DNA of 46,193 nt from an uncultured Oscillospiraceae bacterium (GTDB lineage: Bacteria; Bacillota; Clostridia; Oscillospirales; Oscillospiraceae). A program made the position numbers and the translations under genes. Under the pieces are notes generated by a model, which did not search any database, was not told the DNA's origin, and saw nothing but the letters and a program-made list of their open reading frames with translations. This document shows positions 1 through 7,588 of the stretch, one piece after another (the first letter of the stretch is position 1; each line of letters begins with the position of its first letter). Location of the stretch: assembly GCA_934630985.1 (NCBI GenBank), contig CAKTXO010000004.1:1-46193 (forward strand), written 5' to 3'.

Positions 1-1
1 C

Positions 2-67
2 ACCCACTCTTTGTCCCATGCCTCCGCCAGCGGCGTCCATGTGGCCCGGGACATTGCCGGAAAGTAA
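2..67 (+). CDS. Possible 3' end of an upstream gene (partial)
   Basis: Frame 2 is open from the window edge to a TAA at 65-67 and reads THSLSHASASGVHVARDIAGK. The composition looks coding, but 21 residues are too few to name a family. The minus strand over the same bases is also open (an ATG at 52-54 begins MSRATWTPLAEAW) but has no clear ribosome-binding site. Either may be real. Confidence 0.3.
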   Translation, partial: THSLSHASASGVHVARDIAGK

Positions 68-76
68 AAAAATCTG

Positions 77-244
77 ATACTGAACTCCAATTAAAATCTT
101 TAAAAAAGATTTTAATTGCCTGAAGGGCATGGAGTTCATATGAGACTTGTTTTGTGATTTCTTTCCTTATAAATCACAAAACTGGCAGCGCCTTCAGGCG
201 ATGCCTTCCTGATTAAAATTAAGATTTTAATCAGGAAATAGTAT
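77..244 (+). repeat. 168-bp palindromic element, copy 1 (MITE-like, family A)
   Basis: The element begins ATACTGAACTCC and ends AAATAGTAT. The outer 22 bases are imperfect inverted repeats sharing ATACT, CC and ATTAAAATC. Inside are further hairpins, including AAAATC-TTTAAAAAA-GATTTT and a TTTTGTGATTT/AAATCACAAAA pair. A second copy at 20039-20369 matches almost base for base once its own insertion is removed, and is again exactly 168 bp. There is no reading frame and no obvious target duplication. It lies directly upstream of the response-regulator gene, so it is part of that operon's 5' region. Confidence 0.85.
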
Positions 245-267
245 GAATCCGTAAGGAGGAAGCCCCT

Positions 268-1890
268 ATGCTGCGTGTTTTTCTGGCAGAGGACGAGACC
301 ATCATCCGGGAGACCCTCCGGGATACAGTGCCCTGGGCTCAGTGCGGCTATACCTTTGCCGGGGAAGCCGCCGACGGGGAAATGGCGCTGCCCCTGATTC
401 GGAAGCTGAGGCCGGATGTGCTCATTACCGACATCCGGATGCCCTTTATGGACGGCCTGGCTCTGAGCAAGCTGGTGCTTCAGGAGTTTCCCCAGATGAA
501 GGTCATCATCCTCTCCGGCTACGATGATTTTGAATACGCCCAGAAGGCCATCGGCCTGGGGGTGGAGCGGTATCTTCTGAAGCCCATTACCAAAAGCACC
601 CTGATCGGGGTGCTGGAGGAGGTTCGGGAGAAAATCCAGGGGGAGCGGGCTCAGCAGAATTATCTGGCTCAGTTCCACCAGGAGGCTCAGGATTATGAGC
701 AGTACGCCCGCCGCCGGTTTTTCGAGCGGATCGTGGCGGGGCAGCTGTCCGTTCAGCAGATTTACGAGCAGGCGGAGAAGCTGGATCTGGATTTGCGGGC
801 GCAGTGCTATGACATTGTGCTGGTTTCCTCCATGCCCGAACGGGATACCGGCACGGAGGCTTACTCCGAGCCCGGAGCCCGGATTCGGGACGGGCTGGTG
901 GCTCATTTTCTCAAGCACCCGGAATATGTGCTGTTCCGGTGGAATCTGGCCAGCTACGCGGTGCTCCTGCTGGGCGACCGGGGCGACATGGACAGAATCA
1001 TCAGCCGGTGCGTGGACAAGGTTCGCTCCCTTTACGAGACCTACGGCCCGGAGCAGAAGTGGTATGTGGCGGTGGGCACGCCTACCCAGCGGCTGAGCGC
1101 ACTGCCCGGATGCTTCGAGGAGGTGTCCCGGCTGTGGGCCTATCGGCACATTCTGCCGGAGCAGCATGTGCTCAGTGCCGACACGGTAAGCATTCTGACA
1201 GGCGCCGGTGCCGACCACGACCTGTCCGGCCTTGACATGGCTAAGGTCAATCCGGCGGTGCTCACCGGCGTGCTGCACAGTGCCAGCGCCCAGGAAATCT
1301 CCAGCTTTGTGGACGAGTATATCCACAGCCTGGCGGACGGCCTGGAATCCATGCCCTTCTGCCAGTATCTGATGCTCAGCGCCCGGTTCACGGCCACCCA
1401 GTTTGTGGAATCTCTGGGCATCGGACAGAAGGAATTTTTGTCCAGCCTGAGCTGCCTGAATATGGTGGGTCAGCGGGTGAGTACCGATGACCTGAAGCGC
1501 TATCTGTCGGACATTCTCCTGCGAGCCATCGAGCTCCGGGATAATCTGACGGGAAGCCAGTACAAGAGCCTTCTGAAGCAGGCGGTGGACTACATCGACC
1601 GGAATTTCCAGCGGGAGGACATCTCCCTGAACCGGGTGGCCAAGGAGGTCAATATCAGCCCCAACTACCTGTCCGCGGTGTTCAGCCAGGAAATGGGCAC
1701 CACCTTCGTGGAGTATCTGACAGGCAAGCGGATGGAGAAGGCAAGAGAGCTTCTGCGGAATTCCGACCTGCGCTCCGGGGAAATCGCCGCGGCGGTGGGC
1801 TATAAGGATTCCCACTATTTCAGCTTCCTGTTCAAGAAGACCCAGGGCTGCACGCCCCGGGATTACCGGGGAGGCAGGGGAAAGAAATGA
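268..1890 (+). CDS. YesN-type response regulator, AraC-family output
   Basis: A two-component response regulator of 540 residues. The N-terminal receiver (about 1-120) has the acidic pocket at E8/D9, the phospho-acceptor D55 in the motif ITDIRMPF, S83 and K105. A long middle region (about 130-430) has no recognisable motif, as is usual in YesN proteins. The C-terminal AraC-type double helix-turn-helix spans about 440-535 (ISLNRVAKEVNISPNYLS, then the second HTH ending in GCTPRDYR). The start has AAGGAGG eight bases upstream. The stop overlaps the kinase start by 4 bp (ATGA), so the two are translationally coupled. Family knowledge and context suggest it activates the sugar-transport operon at 6.3-11.3 kb; the target itself is inferred. 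Confidence 0.95.
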   Translation: MLRVFLAEDETIIRETLRDTVPWAQCGYTFAGEAADGEMALPLIRKLRPDVLITDIRMPFMDGLALSKLVLQEFPQMKVIILSGYDDFEYAQKAIGLGVERYLLKPITKSTLIGVLEEVREKIQGERAQQNYLAQFHQEAQDYEQYARRRFFERIVAGQLSVQQIYEQAEKLDLDLRAQCYDIVLVSSMPERDTGTEAYSEPGARIRDGLVAHFLKHPEYVLFRWNLASYAVLLLGDRGDMDRIISRCVDKVRSLYETYGPEQKWYVAVGTPTQRLSALPGCFEEVSRLWAYRHILPEQHVLSADTVSILTGAGADHDLSGLDMAKVNPAVLTGVLHSASAQEISSFVDEYIHSLADGLESMPFCQYLMLSARFTATQFVESLGIGQKEFLSSLSCLNMVGQRVSTDDLKRYLSDILLRAIELRDNLTGSQYKSLLKQAVDYIDRNFQREDISLNRVAKEVNISPNYLSAVFSQEMGTTFVEYLTGKRMEKARELLRNSDLRSGEIAAAVGYKDSHYFSFLFKKTQGCTPRDYRGGRGKK

Positions 1891-3299
1891 CCGATTCCAT
1901 CAAGGGACGGCTCCGGCATCTGGTGAATGCCATCGGCGTGCTGCTGGGTGTGCTGACGGCGGCAGCTCTGCTGATGCTGGTCAGCTACAACCGGCACTAT
2001 GCCCGGCTCCTGCACAATGTGACCACCGCCTCGGAATTCAACCGGGAGTTCAAAAATTCCATTGACCAGAAGATGTACTATTATGTCATTGAAAGTCAGT
2101 ATTCCCAGGGCCTGCCCATTGAGGAGGTTCGCTCTGCCCAGACCCTGGCAAAGTCCCTCCAGGAGACGACTACCCAGAAGGACAGCCGGCAGGCCATTGC
2201 CAGCGTGCTGGATCTGTGCGAGAATCTGGAGCGGAAAATCTATCAGATTGAAAAGACGACAGACTACGACCAGCGGCAGAGCCAGCTGGAAAACAATGTC
2301 TATATCCTTACCTCCCTGGTGGAGGAGTATATGTATACCTATCTTTACTATGAGGCGTCGGAGCTGAACGCGGTGCAGCAGGCGGCGACCCGGCAGATGA
2401 GCGGAGAGATCGCGCTGATTATTCTGGCGGCGGCGCTGACCATGGGCTTTACCCTGCGCTACAGCATCCGGCTGAGCCACTCCATTACCCGGCCTCTGGA
2501 GGCGCTGTCCGGACGGATGGAGGCGGTCACCGGAGGCGACCTGACGGCTCGGATGCCGGTGCAGTCGGAAATCCGGGAAATCCGCACCCTGTCTGCCGGC
2601 CTGGAGCAGATGATTGCCCGGCTGGATGAGCAGATGCAGGAAAGCCGCCAGCGGCAGGAGAGCCTTCGCCGGACGGAGCTGGCGCTTTTGCAGGCGCAGA
2701 TCAATCCCCATTTTCTCTACAACACCATGGATACCATCATCTGGCTCATCGAGGCGGACAAGCAGCAGGAGGCGGTGGAGATGATCTCCAACCTTTCCTG
2801 CTTCTTCCGGCATTCTTTGAGCAAGGGACAGGACGTGATTACCCTGTCTGAAGAGGAGTGCCATGTGCAGAGCTATCTGCAAATCCAGCAGGCTCGGTAC
2901 CAGGACATTATGACCTACACGCTGGAAATCGATCCGCTTCTGGCGGATGCCATGATTCCTAAGCTGACTTTGCAGCCGCTGGTGGAAAATGCCTTGTATC
3001 ACGGCATCAAGCTCAAGCGAGCCAAGGGTACCATCCGCATTCTCGGCACCCGTCAGGGGGACGACGTGATTCTGCGGGTGGAGGACAACGGCGTGGGAAT
3101 GTCGGAGGCACGGCTGGAAGAGCTGCGCCGGGGAATGCAGAGCAAGAAGCCTGTGGGCTTCGGCCTGTCTGCGGTGAACCAGCGGCTACAGCTGCAATTC
3201 GGAGCCCAATACGGGCTGACCATGGAAAGCCGGGAGGGAGTAGGCACCCGGGTCACTGCCCGGATTCCCTATGTGCGGAAGGAGGCGCTGGGTATATGA
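1887..3299 (+). CDS. YesM/LytS-type sensor histidine kinase
   Basis: A membrane sensor kinase of 470 residues. Membrane segments at about 13-34 and 173-191 bracket an extracytoplasmic domain of about 140 residues, rich in predicted helix, that has no recognisable ligand fold. A HAMP linker (about 192-245) and coiled coil lead to the His_kinase domain, with the phospho-acceptor H275 in QINPHFLYNT. The ATPase domain has N368 in the N box, DNGVG at 400-404 and a GFGLSAVNQRL G2 box. It overlaps the regulator before it and the lipoprotein after it by 4 bp each. The lipoprotein is therefore the likely sugar-sensing partner for the extracellular domain. That role is inferred. Confidence 0.95.
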   Translation: MTDSIKGRLRHLVNAIGVLLGVLTAAALLMLVSYNRHYARLLHNVTTASEFNREFKNSIDQKMYYYVIESQYSQGLPIEEVRSAQTLAKSLQETTTQKDSRQAIASVLDLCENLERKIYQIEKTTDYDQRQSQLENNVYILTSLVEEYMYTYLYYEASELNAVQQAATRQMSGEIALIILAAALTMGFTLRYSIRLSHSITRPLEALSGRMEAVTGGDLTARMPVQSEIREIRTLSAGLEQMIARLDEQMQESRQRQESLRRTELALLQAQINPHFLYNTMDTIIWLIEADKQQEAVEMISNLSCFFRHSLSKGQDVITLSEEECHVQSYLQIQQARYQDIMTYTLEIDPLLADAMIPKLTLQPLVENALYHGIKLKRAKGTIRILGTRQGDDVILRVEDNGVGMSEARLEELRRGMQSKKPVGFGLSAVNQRLQLQFGAQYGLTMESREGVGTRVTARIPYVRKEALGI

Positions 3300-4270
3300 A
3301 GCGGCTGACGTTTCTTGTTCTGATGCTGCTTTTGCTTGCGGGCTGTGCCCGGACGGAAAAAGAGCCGGCGCAGGAAGCGCCGATCGTGGTGGGCATTTCC
3401 CAGGTGGGGGCGGAATCCGACTGGCGGGTGGCCAATTCCGAGTCCATCAAGGCAGCCTTCTCCGAAGAACGGGGCTATCGGATGCTCTTCGACGATGCCC
3501 GGCAGATGCAGGAAAACCAGATTATGGCGCTGCGGAAGTTCATTCAGCAGCGGGTGGACTACATTGTGCTGATGCCGCTGAGCGAAACCGGCTGGGACTC
3601 GGTTTTGCAGGAGGCCAAAGATGCCCAGATTCCGGTGATTCTGGTTGACCGCATGGCGGACGTGGAGGACGAGTCTTTGTATGCCGCCCATGTAGGCTCG
3701 GATTTCTACGCCCAGGGGGAAAAAGCGGTAGCCTGGATGGAGGGCAAGTTTACCAACCCGGAGAAGACCGTGAAGATCGTCCACATTCAGGGCACCCTGG
3801 GCTCAACCGCTCAGCTGGGGCGTACCACCGCCCTGGAGGACGGAATGGCCCGGCACGAAAATTGGAGCCTGCTGACCCGGCTGGACGGGGATTTCACCCA
3901 GGCGAAAACCTATGAGGTTATGGGCAGATACCTGGAGGGGCTTCCTGAGGGTCAGAACATTGACGTGGTTTACTGCGAAAATGACAACGAGGCCTTCGGC
4001 GCCATCCAGGCACTGGAGGAGCGGGGCTACGTCTGCGGCCGGGATGTGGATGTGATTTGCTTCGACGCCACCCGGAACGCCCTGAGGCTGTGTATGGCGG
4101 GGAAGATTTCCCTGGCGGTGGAGTGCAATCCGCTGCTGGGCCCTATGGCAGAAGAAATTGTCCGCACCCTGGAATCGGGGAAAGTGCCCCAAAAGCGGCA
4201 GTATATCCCAGAGCAGCAGTTCACCCCGGAAACCCTGACCGAGGAGATCATCGCAAACAGGGAATATTGA
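3296..4270 (+). CDS. YtfQ-like sugar-binding lipoprotein, probable sensor partner
   Basis: A periplasmic-binding-protein-fold lipoprotein of 324 residues (Peripla_BP_4/LacI type). The signal peptide ends in a lipobox, LLAGC, with C17 as the lipidation site. The stretch GISQVGAESDWR-ANSESIKAAF and the later SETGWDSVLQEAK are characteristic of the YtfQ galactofuranose-binding branch. A second YtfQ-like protein is encoded at 6337-7356 with the transporter. This copy is instead coupled by a 4-bp overlap to the histidine kinase, so it probably presents ligand to the sensor rather than to the permease, in the manner of ChvE with VirA. A transport role using the downstream permeases cannot be excluded. 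Confidence 0.9.
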   Translation: MKRLTFLVLMLLLLAGCARTEKEPAQEAPIVVGISQVGAESDWRVANSESIKAAFSEERGYRMLFDDARQMQENQIMALRKFIQQRVDYIVLMPLSETGWDSVLQEAKDAQIPVILVDRMADVEDESLYAAHVGSDFYAQGEKAVAWMEGKFTNPEKTVKIVHIQGTLGSTAQLGRTTALEDGMARHENWSLLTRLDGDFTQAKTYEVMGRYLEGLPEGQNIDVVYCENDNEAFGAIQALEERGYVCGRDVDVICFDATRNALRLCMAGKISLAVECNPLLGPMAEEIVRTLESGKVPQKRQYIPEQQFTPETLTEEIIANREY

Positions 4271-4281
4271 GAAAAAGCCAA

Positions 4282-4326
4282 AACCAGGCGCACTGCAATA
4301 TTTGCAGCGCGCCTGGTTATTTGTTG
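4282..4326 (+). terminator. Terminator-like hairpin after the sensor operon
   Basis: A ten-base stem, AACCAGGCGC with GCGCCTGGTT (4282-4291 and 4309-4318), encloses a second small stem CTGCAA/TTGCAG and is followed by the moderately T-rich ATTTGTTGTTGT. It ends the regulator-kinase-lipoprotein operon. Confidence 0.7.
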
Positions 4327-4413
4327 TTGTAATTTGGGTGTAAGATATCTGGATGATAATAGAAATGCCATGGATGCGGTTCCACATTTTTGACGAACTG
4401 TCGTATAACGCTT

Positions 4414-4654
4414 GTCATTGCGAACCAGTCCGCAGACTGGTGTGGCAATCCGTACCCTTAAGCCTTCCCCTGGGAGGGGAAGGTGCCCGGAGGGCGGATG
4501 AGGTCGCTAATCATTTTTCGATAGTTCTCGGAAGTACCGGGGGATTGCCACGCCAGTGTGAGCACTGGGTCGCAATGACATACTTCTATTCAGGTGCATA
4601 CCAAGGGGAACACGGATTGCCACACCAGCGTTGCGACGCTGGTTCGCAATGACA
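4414..4654. repeat. Cluster of three REP-like palindromes
   Basis: Three copies of one hairpin unit lie at 4414-4451, 4542-4580 (inverted) and 4614-4654 (inverted). Each has GTCATTGCGA at one end, GGCAATCC at the other, and a central CCAGT...ACTGG stem. Between the first two is a GC-rich segment with its own stem (CTTCCCCTGGGAGGGGAAG). The same unit recurs at 40.2-40.5, 42.2 and 45.9 kb. The 4271-4754 gap contains this cluster and the preceding terminator; no gene is seen. Confidence 0.85.
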
Positions 4655-4754
4655 GCTTTTATTCAGGTGCTCAGCAAGAACGATACCGAGCGGTACCCAG
4701 GAGAAAAGCGAATACAGACCAGCTGGTGCACACATTGTCCGCGGCGATACGCCG

Positions 4755-5825
4755 CTAGCCGCTGGCACGGACGAACAGCTCCCATTCCAGACGCACCTCC
4801 TCCGGCTGGCTGCCGGAAAGAATTTGCAGCAGGGCATCTCCCGCCGCCTTGCCGGTGTGACTGGCCTTGTGCCCCAGAGAGGTGATGGGAACCTGACCGA
4901 TCTGACTGTAGAAGCTGTTGTCAAAGCTGACCACTGCCACATCCTCCGGCACCCGCCTGCCGGTGTGCAGAAGATGGCGGATGACCAGATAGGCAATTTC
5001 GTCGTTGTAGCAGACCACGGCGGTGCTGTCGTCCAGACGGCTGCCCAGGAATTCTGCCATCTGGCTTTCCGCGCCGGAATCCACCAGCGCCGACCGTTCC
5101 CGGGTGCCGAACCAGATTACGGCCTCGTCCCGGATGGGAATCTCGGCGTCCCGGAGGGCGGTGAGCATTCCGTGATACCGCTGAGGGCCCTGGACATCGT
5201 CGCTTTTGAAGATTCCGGCGATTCGGGTATGCCCCTTGGACAGCAGATACCGGGTCAGCTGATAGCCGCCGCTGTAGTTGTCGTCCTGAATGGAGGGAAT
5301 GCCGCTGAGATTGCAGTAGGTGCCGTGGAGGAACAGCACCGGCACGCCCTGAGCCTGCAAAAGCCGGTAAAGATCGGCGTTGACCGTGGGCAGGGCGGTT
5401 TTCACCCCCTCCATCAGCACGGCGCTCAGCGGCATATCCAGAAGCCGGGTCAGGATCTCCCGCTCCCGGCTGACCAGATTCTCCGTGGCGAAGACCAGGG
5501 TGGAGTATCCCTCCCGAGACAGGATTCCCTGAACATCATGCAGGATGGAGGGGAAAATATAGTCGTCCAGGAAGGTGGTCACCACGGCCACCTGGCGGGT
5601 TCCCGGCTCGGCAGACTCAGAGCGGACATAGGAGCCGCTGCCCTGGCGGCGGACAATGAGTCCCTCTTCCTCCAATAGCTTCAGAGCGTGGCGGACGGTC
5701 TGACGGCTCATGTGATACCGCTCGGCCAGCGCGGCCTCCGTCGCCAGACGGCTTCCCCCCTGACGCACCAGCTGCTGCAGCTCACTTCGCAGGATGCCTG
5801 CAAGTTGTTCGTATTTTTTGGACAT
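4755..5825 (-). CDS. GntR-type repressor with LacI-like sugar-sensing domain (AraR-like)
   Basis: A transcriptional repressor of 356 residues. A GntR winged helix-turn-helix occupies about 1-68 (ATEAALAERYHMSRQTVRHALKLLEEEGLIVRRQGSGSYV). It is followed by a LacI/GalR-type periplasmic-binding fold (about 80-356, with SIQDDNYSGGYQLTRYL, VVCYNDEIA and VVSFDNSF). This domain order defines the AraR family, which responds to a pentose or related sugar. GGAGG stands just upstream of the ATG. It is transcribed away from the sugar ABC operon that begins 511 bp upstream, so it probably represses that operon and itself. Imperfect palindromes in the shared intergenic region fit this but are unproven. Confidence 0.92.
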   Translation of the reverse strand: MSKKYEQLAGILRSELQQLVRQGGSRLATEAALAERYHMSRQTVRHALKLLEEEGLIVRRQGSGSYVRSESAEPGTRQVAVVTTFLDDYIFPSILHDVQGILSREGYSTLVFATENLVSREREILTRLLDMPLSAVLMEGVKTALPTVNADLYRLLQAQGVPVLFLHGTYCNLSGIPSIQDDNYSGGYQLTRYLLSKGHTRIAGIFKSDDVQGPQRYHGMLTALRDAEIPIRDEAVIWFGTRERSALVDSGAESQMAEFLGSRLDDSTAVVCYNDEIAYLVIRHLLHTGRRVPEDVAVVSFDNSFYSQIGQVPITSLGHKASHTGKAAGDALLQILSGSQPEEVRLEWELFVRASG

Positions 5826-5844
5826 CTTTCTTCCTCCCCCGGGG

Positions 5845-5895
5845 ACAAGTTCCGTAAGTTGTGTTTATTATAGCAGAGATACCAGGAAAATGACC
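5845..5895 (-). promoter_or_regulatory. Promoter and candidate operator of the AraR-like gene
   Basis: On the minus strand an extended -10, TGCTATAAT (TATAAT at 5867-5872), has only a weak -35 seventeen bases upstream (5890-5895). Immediately downstream, 5845-5862 is an imperfect 18-bp palindrome, ACAAGTTCCGTAAGTTGT, placed where a repressor would block transcription. Autoregulation is inferred. Confidence 0.5.
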
Positions 5896-6095
5896 AGTCA
5901 ATTTGTTGAAATTCTTATGCCTTTTTTCGCCGCCTTCGGAAGATAAAAGCCGATTGGAAGCCGAAAGCCCCAGGGAAAAAGAAAGCGGGTGTGTAAAAAA
6001 ACCAACTTTTTCCCGGAACCGTCTGGGCTTTTCGGCGGATGTGTGCAAGTTGCCGGAGACTTGCGCCAGCGGCGCTTTGGGAAGGAATCATAAAA

Positions 6096-6220
6096 AAACG
6101 TACAAACCAGGCCTGCAAATCGTAAGATAACAAACCAAATTGCCGAAAAAGGAAGGTTCCCTAAAAATTTGTATCATCTATGGAAAATATGCACAAAACT
6201 TGTATTATTTAAGGATACAA
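6096..6220. promoter_or_regulatory. Candidate operators for the AraR-like repressor
   Basis: Upstream of the transporter promoter are a half-site ACGTACAAA near 6098, a TTGTATCAT at 6169-6177, and an inverted repeat TTGTAT-N9-ATACAA at 6200-6220. They resemble the TTGTAC/GTACAA halves bound by AraR-type repressors. Assignment rests on resemblance and position only. The rest of the 5826-6336 gap shows no gene. Confidence 0.4.
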
Positions 6221-6246
6221 ACTTGAGCAATATGCACGACAGAGTA

Positions 6247-6275
6247 TTGACACGGAGAAAAAAGTGTGCTTAAAT
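6247..6275 (+). promoter_or_regulatory. Promoter of the sugar ABC operon
   Basis: TTGACA at 6247-6252, a 17-base spacer and TTAAAT at 6270-6275 lie about 60 bases upstream of the binding-protein start. It is the best sigma-A-type match in the gap, just downstream of the candidate operators. Confidence 0.65.
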
Positions 6276-6336
6276 GCTGGCAGAAGGGTTGAACAAGCAG
6301 CCCAAAATATGAATCAAGAAAGTTGAGGAAAATCTT

Positions 6337-7356
6337 ATGAAAAAGATCTTGAGCATCCTGTTGGTTCTGTCCATGGTTCTGGCTCTGGCTGCCTGCGGCG
6401 GCTCCGCCGCTCCCGCTGCCACCGAAGCTCCCAAGGCGGACGCTCCCGCCGCTCCCGCCGCTCCCGCCGGTGACGGCCTGATCAAGGTCGGCATCATCAA
6501 CAACGACCCCAACGAGTCCGGCTACCGCACCGCAAACGACAAGGACATGAAGGCCACCTTCACCAAGGAGAACGGCTATGACGCCTCCTTCGCTTACTCC
6601 CTGAAGAACGAGGAGCAGATCGCCGCCGCTCAGAAGTTCATCCAGGACGAGGTAGACTACCTGCTGCTGTCCGCCGCCGGCACCTCCGGTTGGGACACCG
6701 TTCTGAAGGACGCCCAGGACGCCGGTATCCAGGTCATTCTCTTTGACCGTACCATCGATGCCGATCCCAGCCTGTACGCCGCTTCCATCGTCTCCGACAT
6801 GGCCAAGGAAGGCCAGACCGCCGTTGACTGGCTGGCTTCCCAGAATAAGGACGTTTACAATGTGATCCACATTCAGGGCGTTATGGGCTCCGCCGCTCAG
6901 ATCGGCCGTTCCGGCGCCCTGGACGAGAAGGTTGCCGCTAACGACAACTGGAACATCGTCACCCAGCAGACCGCCGAGTGGAACGCTGAGAACGCTCAGC
7001 AGATCGTGCAGGCCGTCATCGACTCCGGCAAGGACTTCAACGTCATCTACGCGGAGAACGACGACATGGCTAAGGGCGCCGTTGCCGCTCTGGACGCTGC
7101 CGGTATCACCCACGGTGTGGACGGCGACGTGATCGTCATGGGCTTTGACTGCAACAAGTGGGCTCTGGAAGAGCTGCTGAAGGGCGCATGGAACTACGAC
7201 GGCCAGTGCAACCCCTTCCAGGCTTCCTACATCACCGACATCATCAAGACCCTGGAAGCCGGCAACGCTCCCGCCGAGAAGACCATCATCATGAATGAGA
7301 AGGGCTTCGACGCTTCCACCATCACCCAGGCAGACGTGGATACCTACGGCATCTGA
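6337..7356 (+). CDS. ytfQ: YtfQ-like sugar-binding lipoprotein of the ABC importer
   Basis: The substrate-binding lipoprotein of the importer, 339 residues. The signal peptide ends in LALAACGG with C20 for lipidation, followed by a low-complexity Ala/Pro linker (about 25-45) that tethers the binding domain. The mature part has the YtfQ signature (GIINNDPNESGYRTANDKDMKATF, then SAAGTSGWDTVLKDAQDAGIQVILFDR). Codon usage is more biased toward C-ending codons than in its neighbours, as expected for a highly expressed binding protein. A hairpin just after the stop probably keeps this gene's mRNA in excess over the ATPase and permease genes. Family knowledge suggests galactofuranose or a similar furanose such as arabinofuranose; the ligand is not readable from sequence. 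Confidence 0.9.
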   Translation: MKKILSILLVLSMVLALAACGGSAAPAATEAPKADAPAAPAAPAGDGLIKVGIINNDPNESGYRTANDKDMKATFTKENGYDASFAYSLKNEEQIAAAQKFIQDEVDYLLLSAAGTSGWDTVLKDAQDAGIQVILFDRTIDADPSLYAASIVSDMAKEGQTAVDWLASQNKDVYNVIHIQGVMGSAAQIGRSGALDEKVAANDNWNIVTQQTAEWNAENAQQIVQAVIDSGKDFNVIYAENDDMAKGAVAALDAAGITHGVDGDVIVMGFDCNKWALEELLKGAWNYDGQCNPFQASYITDIIKTLEAGNAPAEKTIIMNEKGFDASTITQADVDTYGI

Positions 7357-7392
7357 TTGACCGGGGATCCCAAGAAAGTCAAGTGAATTCCG

Positions 7393-7436
7393 GGCACGCG
7401 GTTCGGCGGATCCTGCCGCACCGCGTGCCTTTCTCT
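7393..7436 (+). terminator. Attenuating hairpin between binding protein and ATPase genes
   Basis: A ten-base stem, GGCACGCGGT with ACCGCGTGCC (7393-7402 and 7420-7429), is followed by TTTCTCTT. Its place between a binding-protein gene and the rest of its operon suggests partial termination. Confidence 0.65.
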
Positions 7437-7588
7437 TAGAAGAAAGGCAGACTTGCCAAGCTGTGCGCGGCTGCCTCAAATATCCCAGAAATCTCTGAAT
7501 GAACCGCCTGCGGCTGGAAAGCGGATCTCTTGCTTCCAGCACTTGTCGATTTCCTCAGAGGCTCTCAAGAACACGAAGGAGGATGACC

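Noticed and set aside
4414..4654. Short CRISPR array
   Set aside because: The repeated units are palindromic, alternate in orientation and have unequal spacing; no cas gene is near.
6337..7356. Codon bias of the binding-protein gene as a sign of horizontal transfer
   Set aside because: The bias to C-ending codons is what high expression predicts for a binding protein, and the gene sits in a canonical operon.
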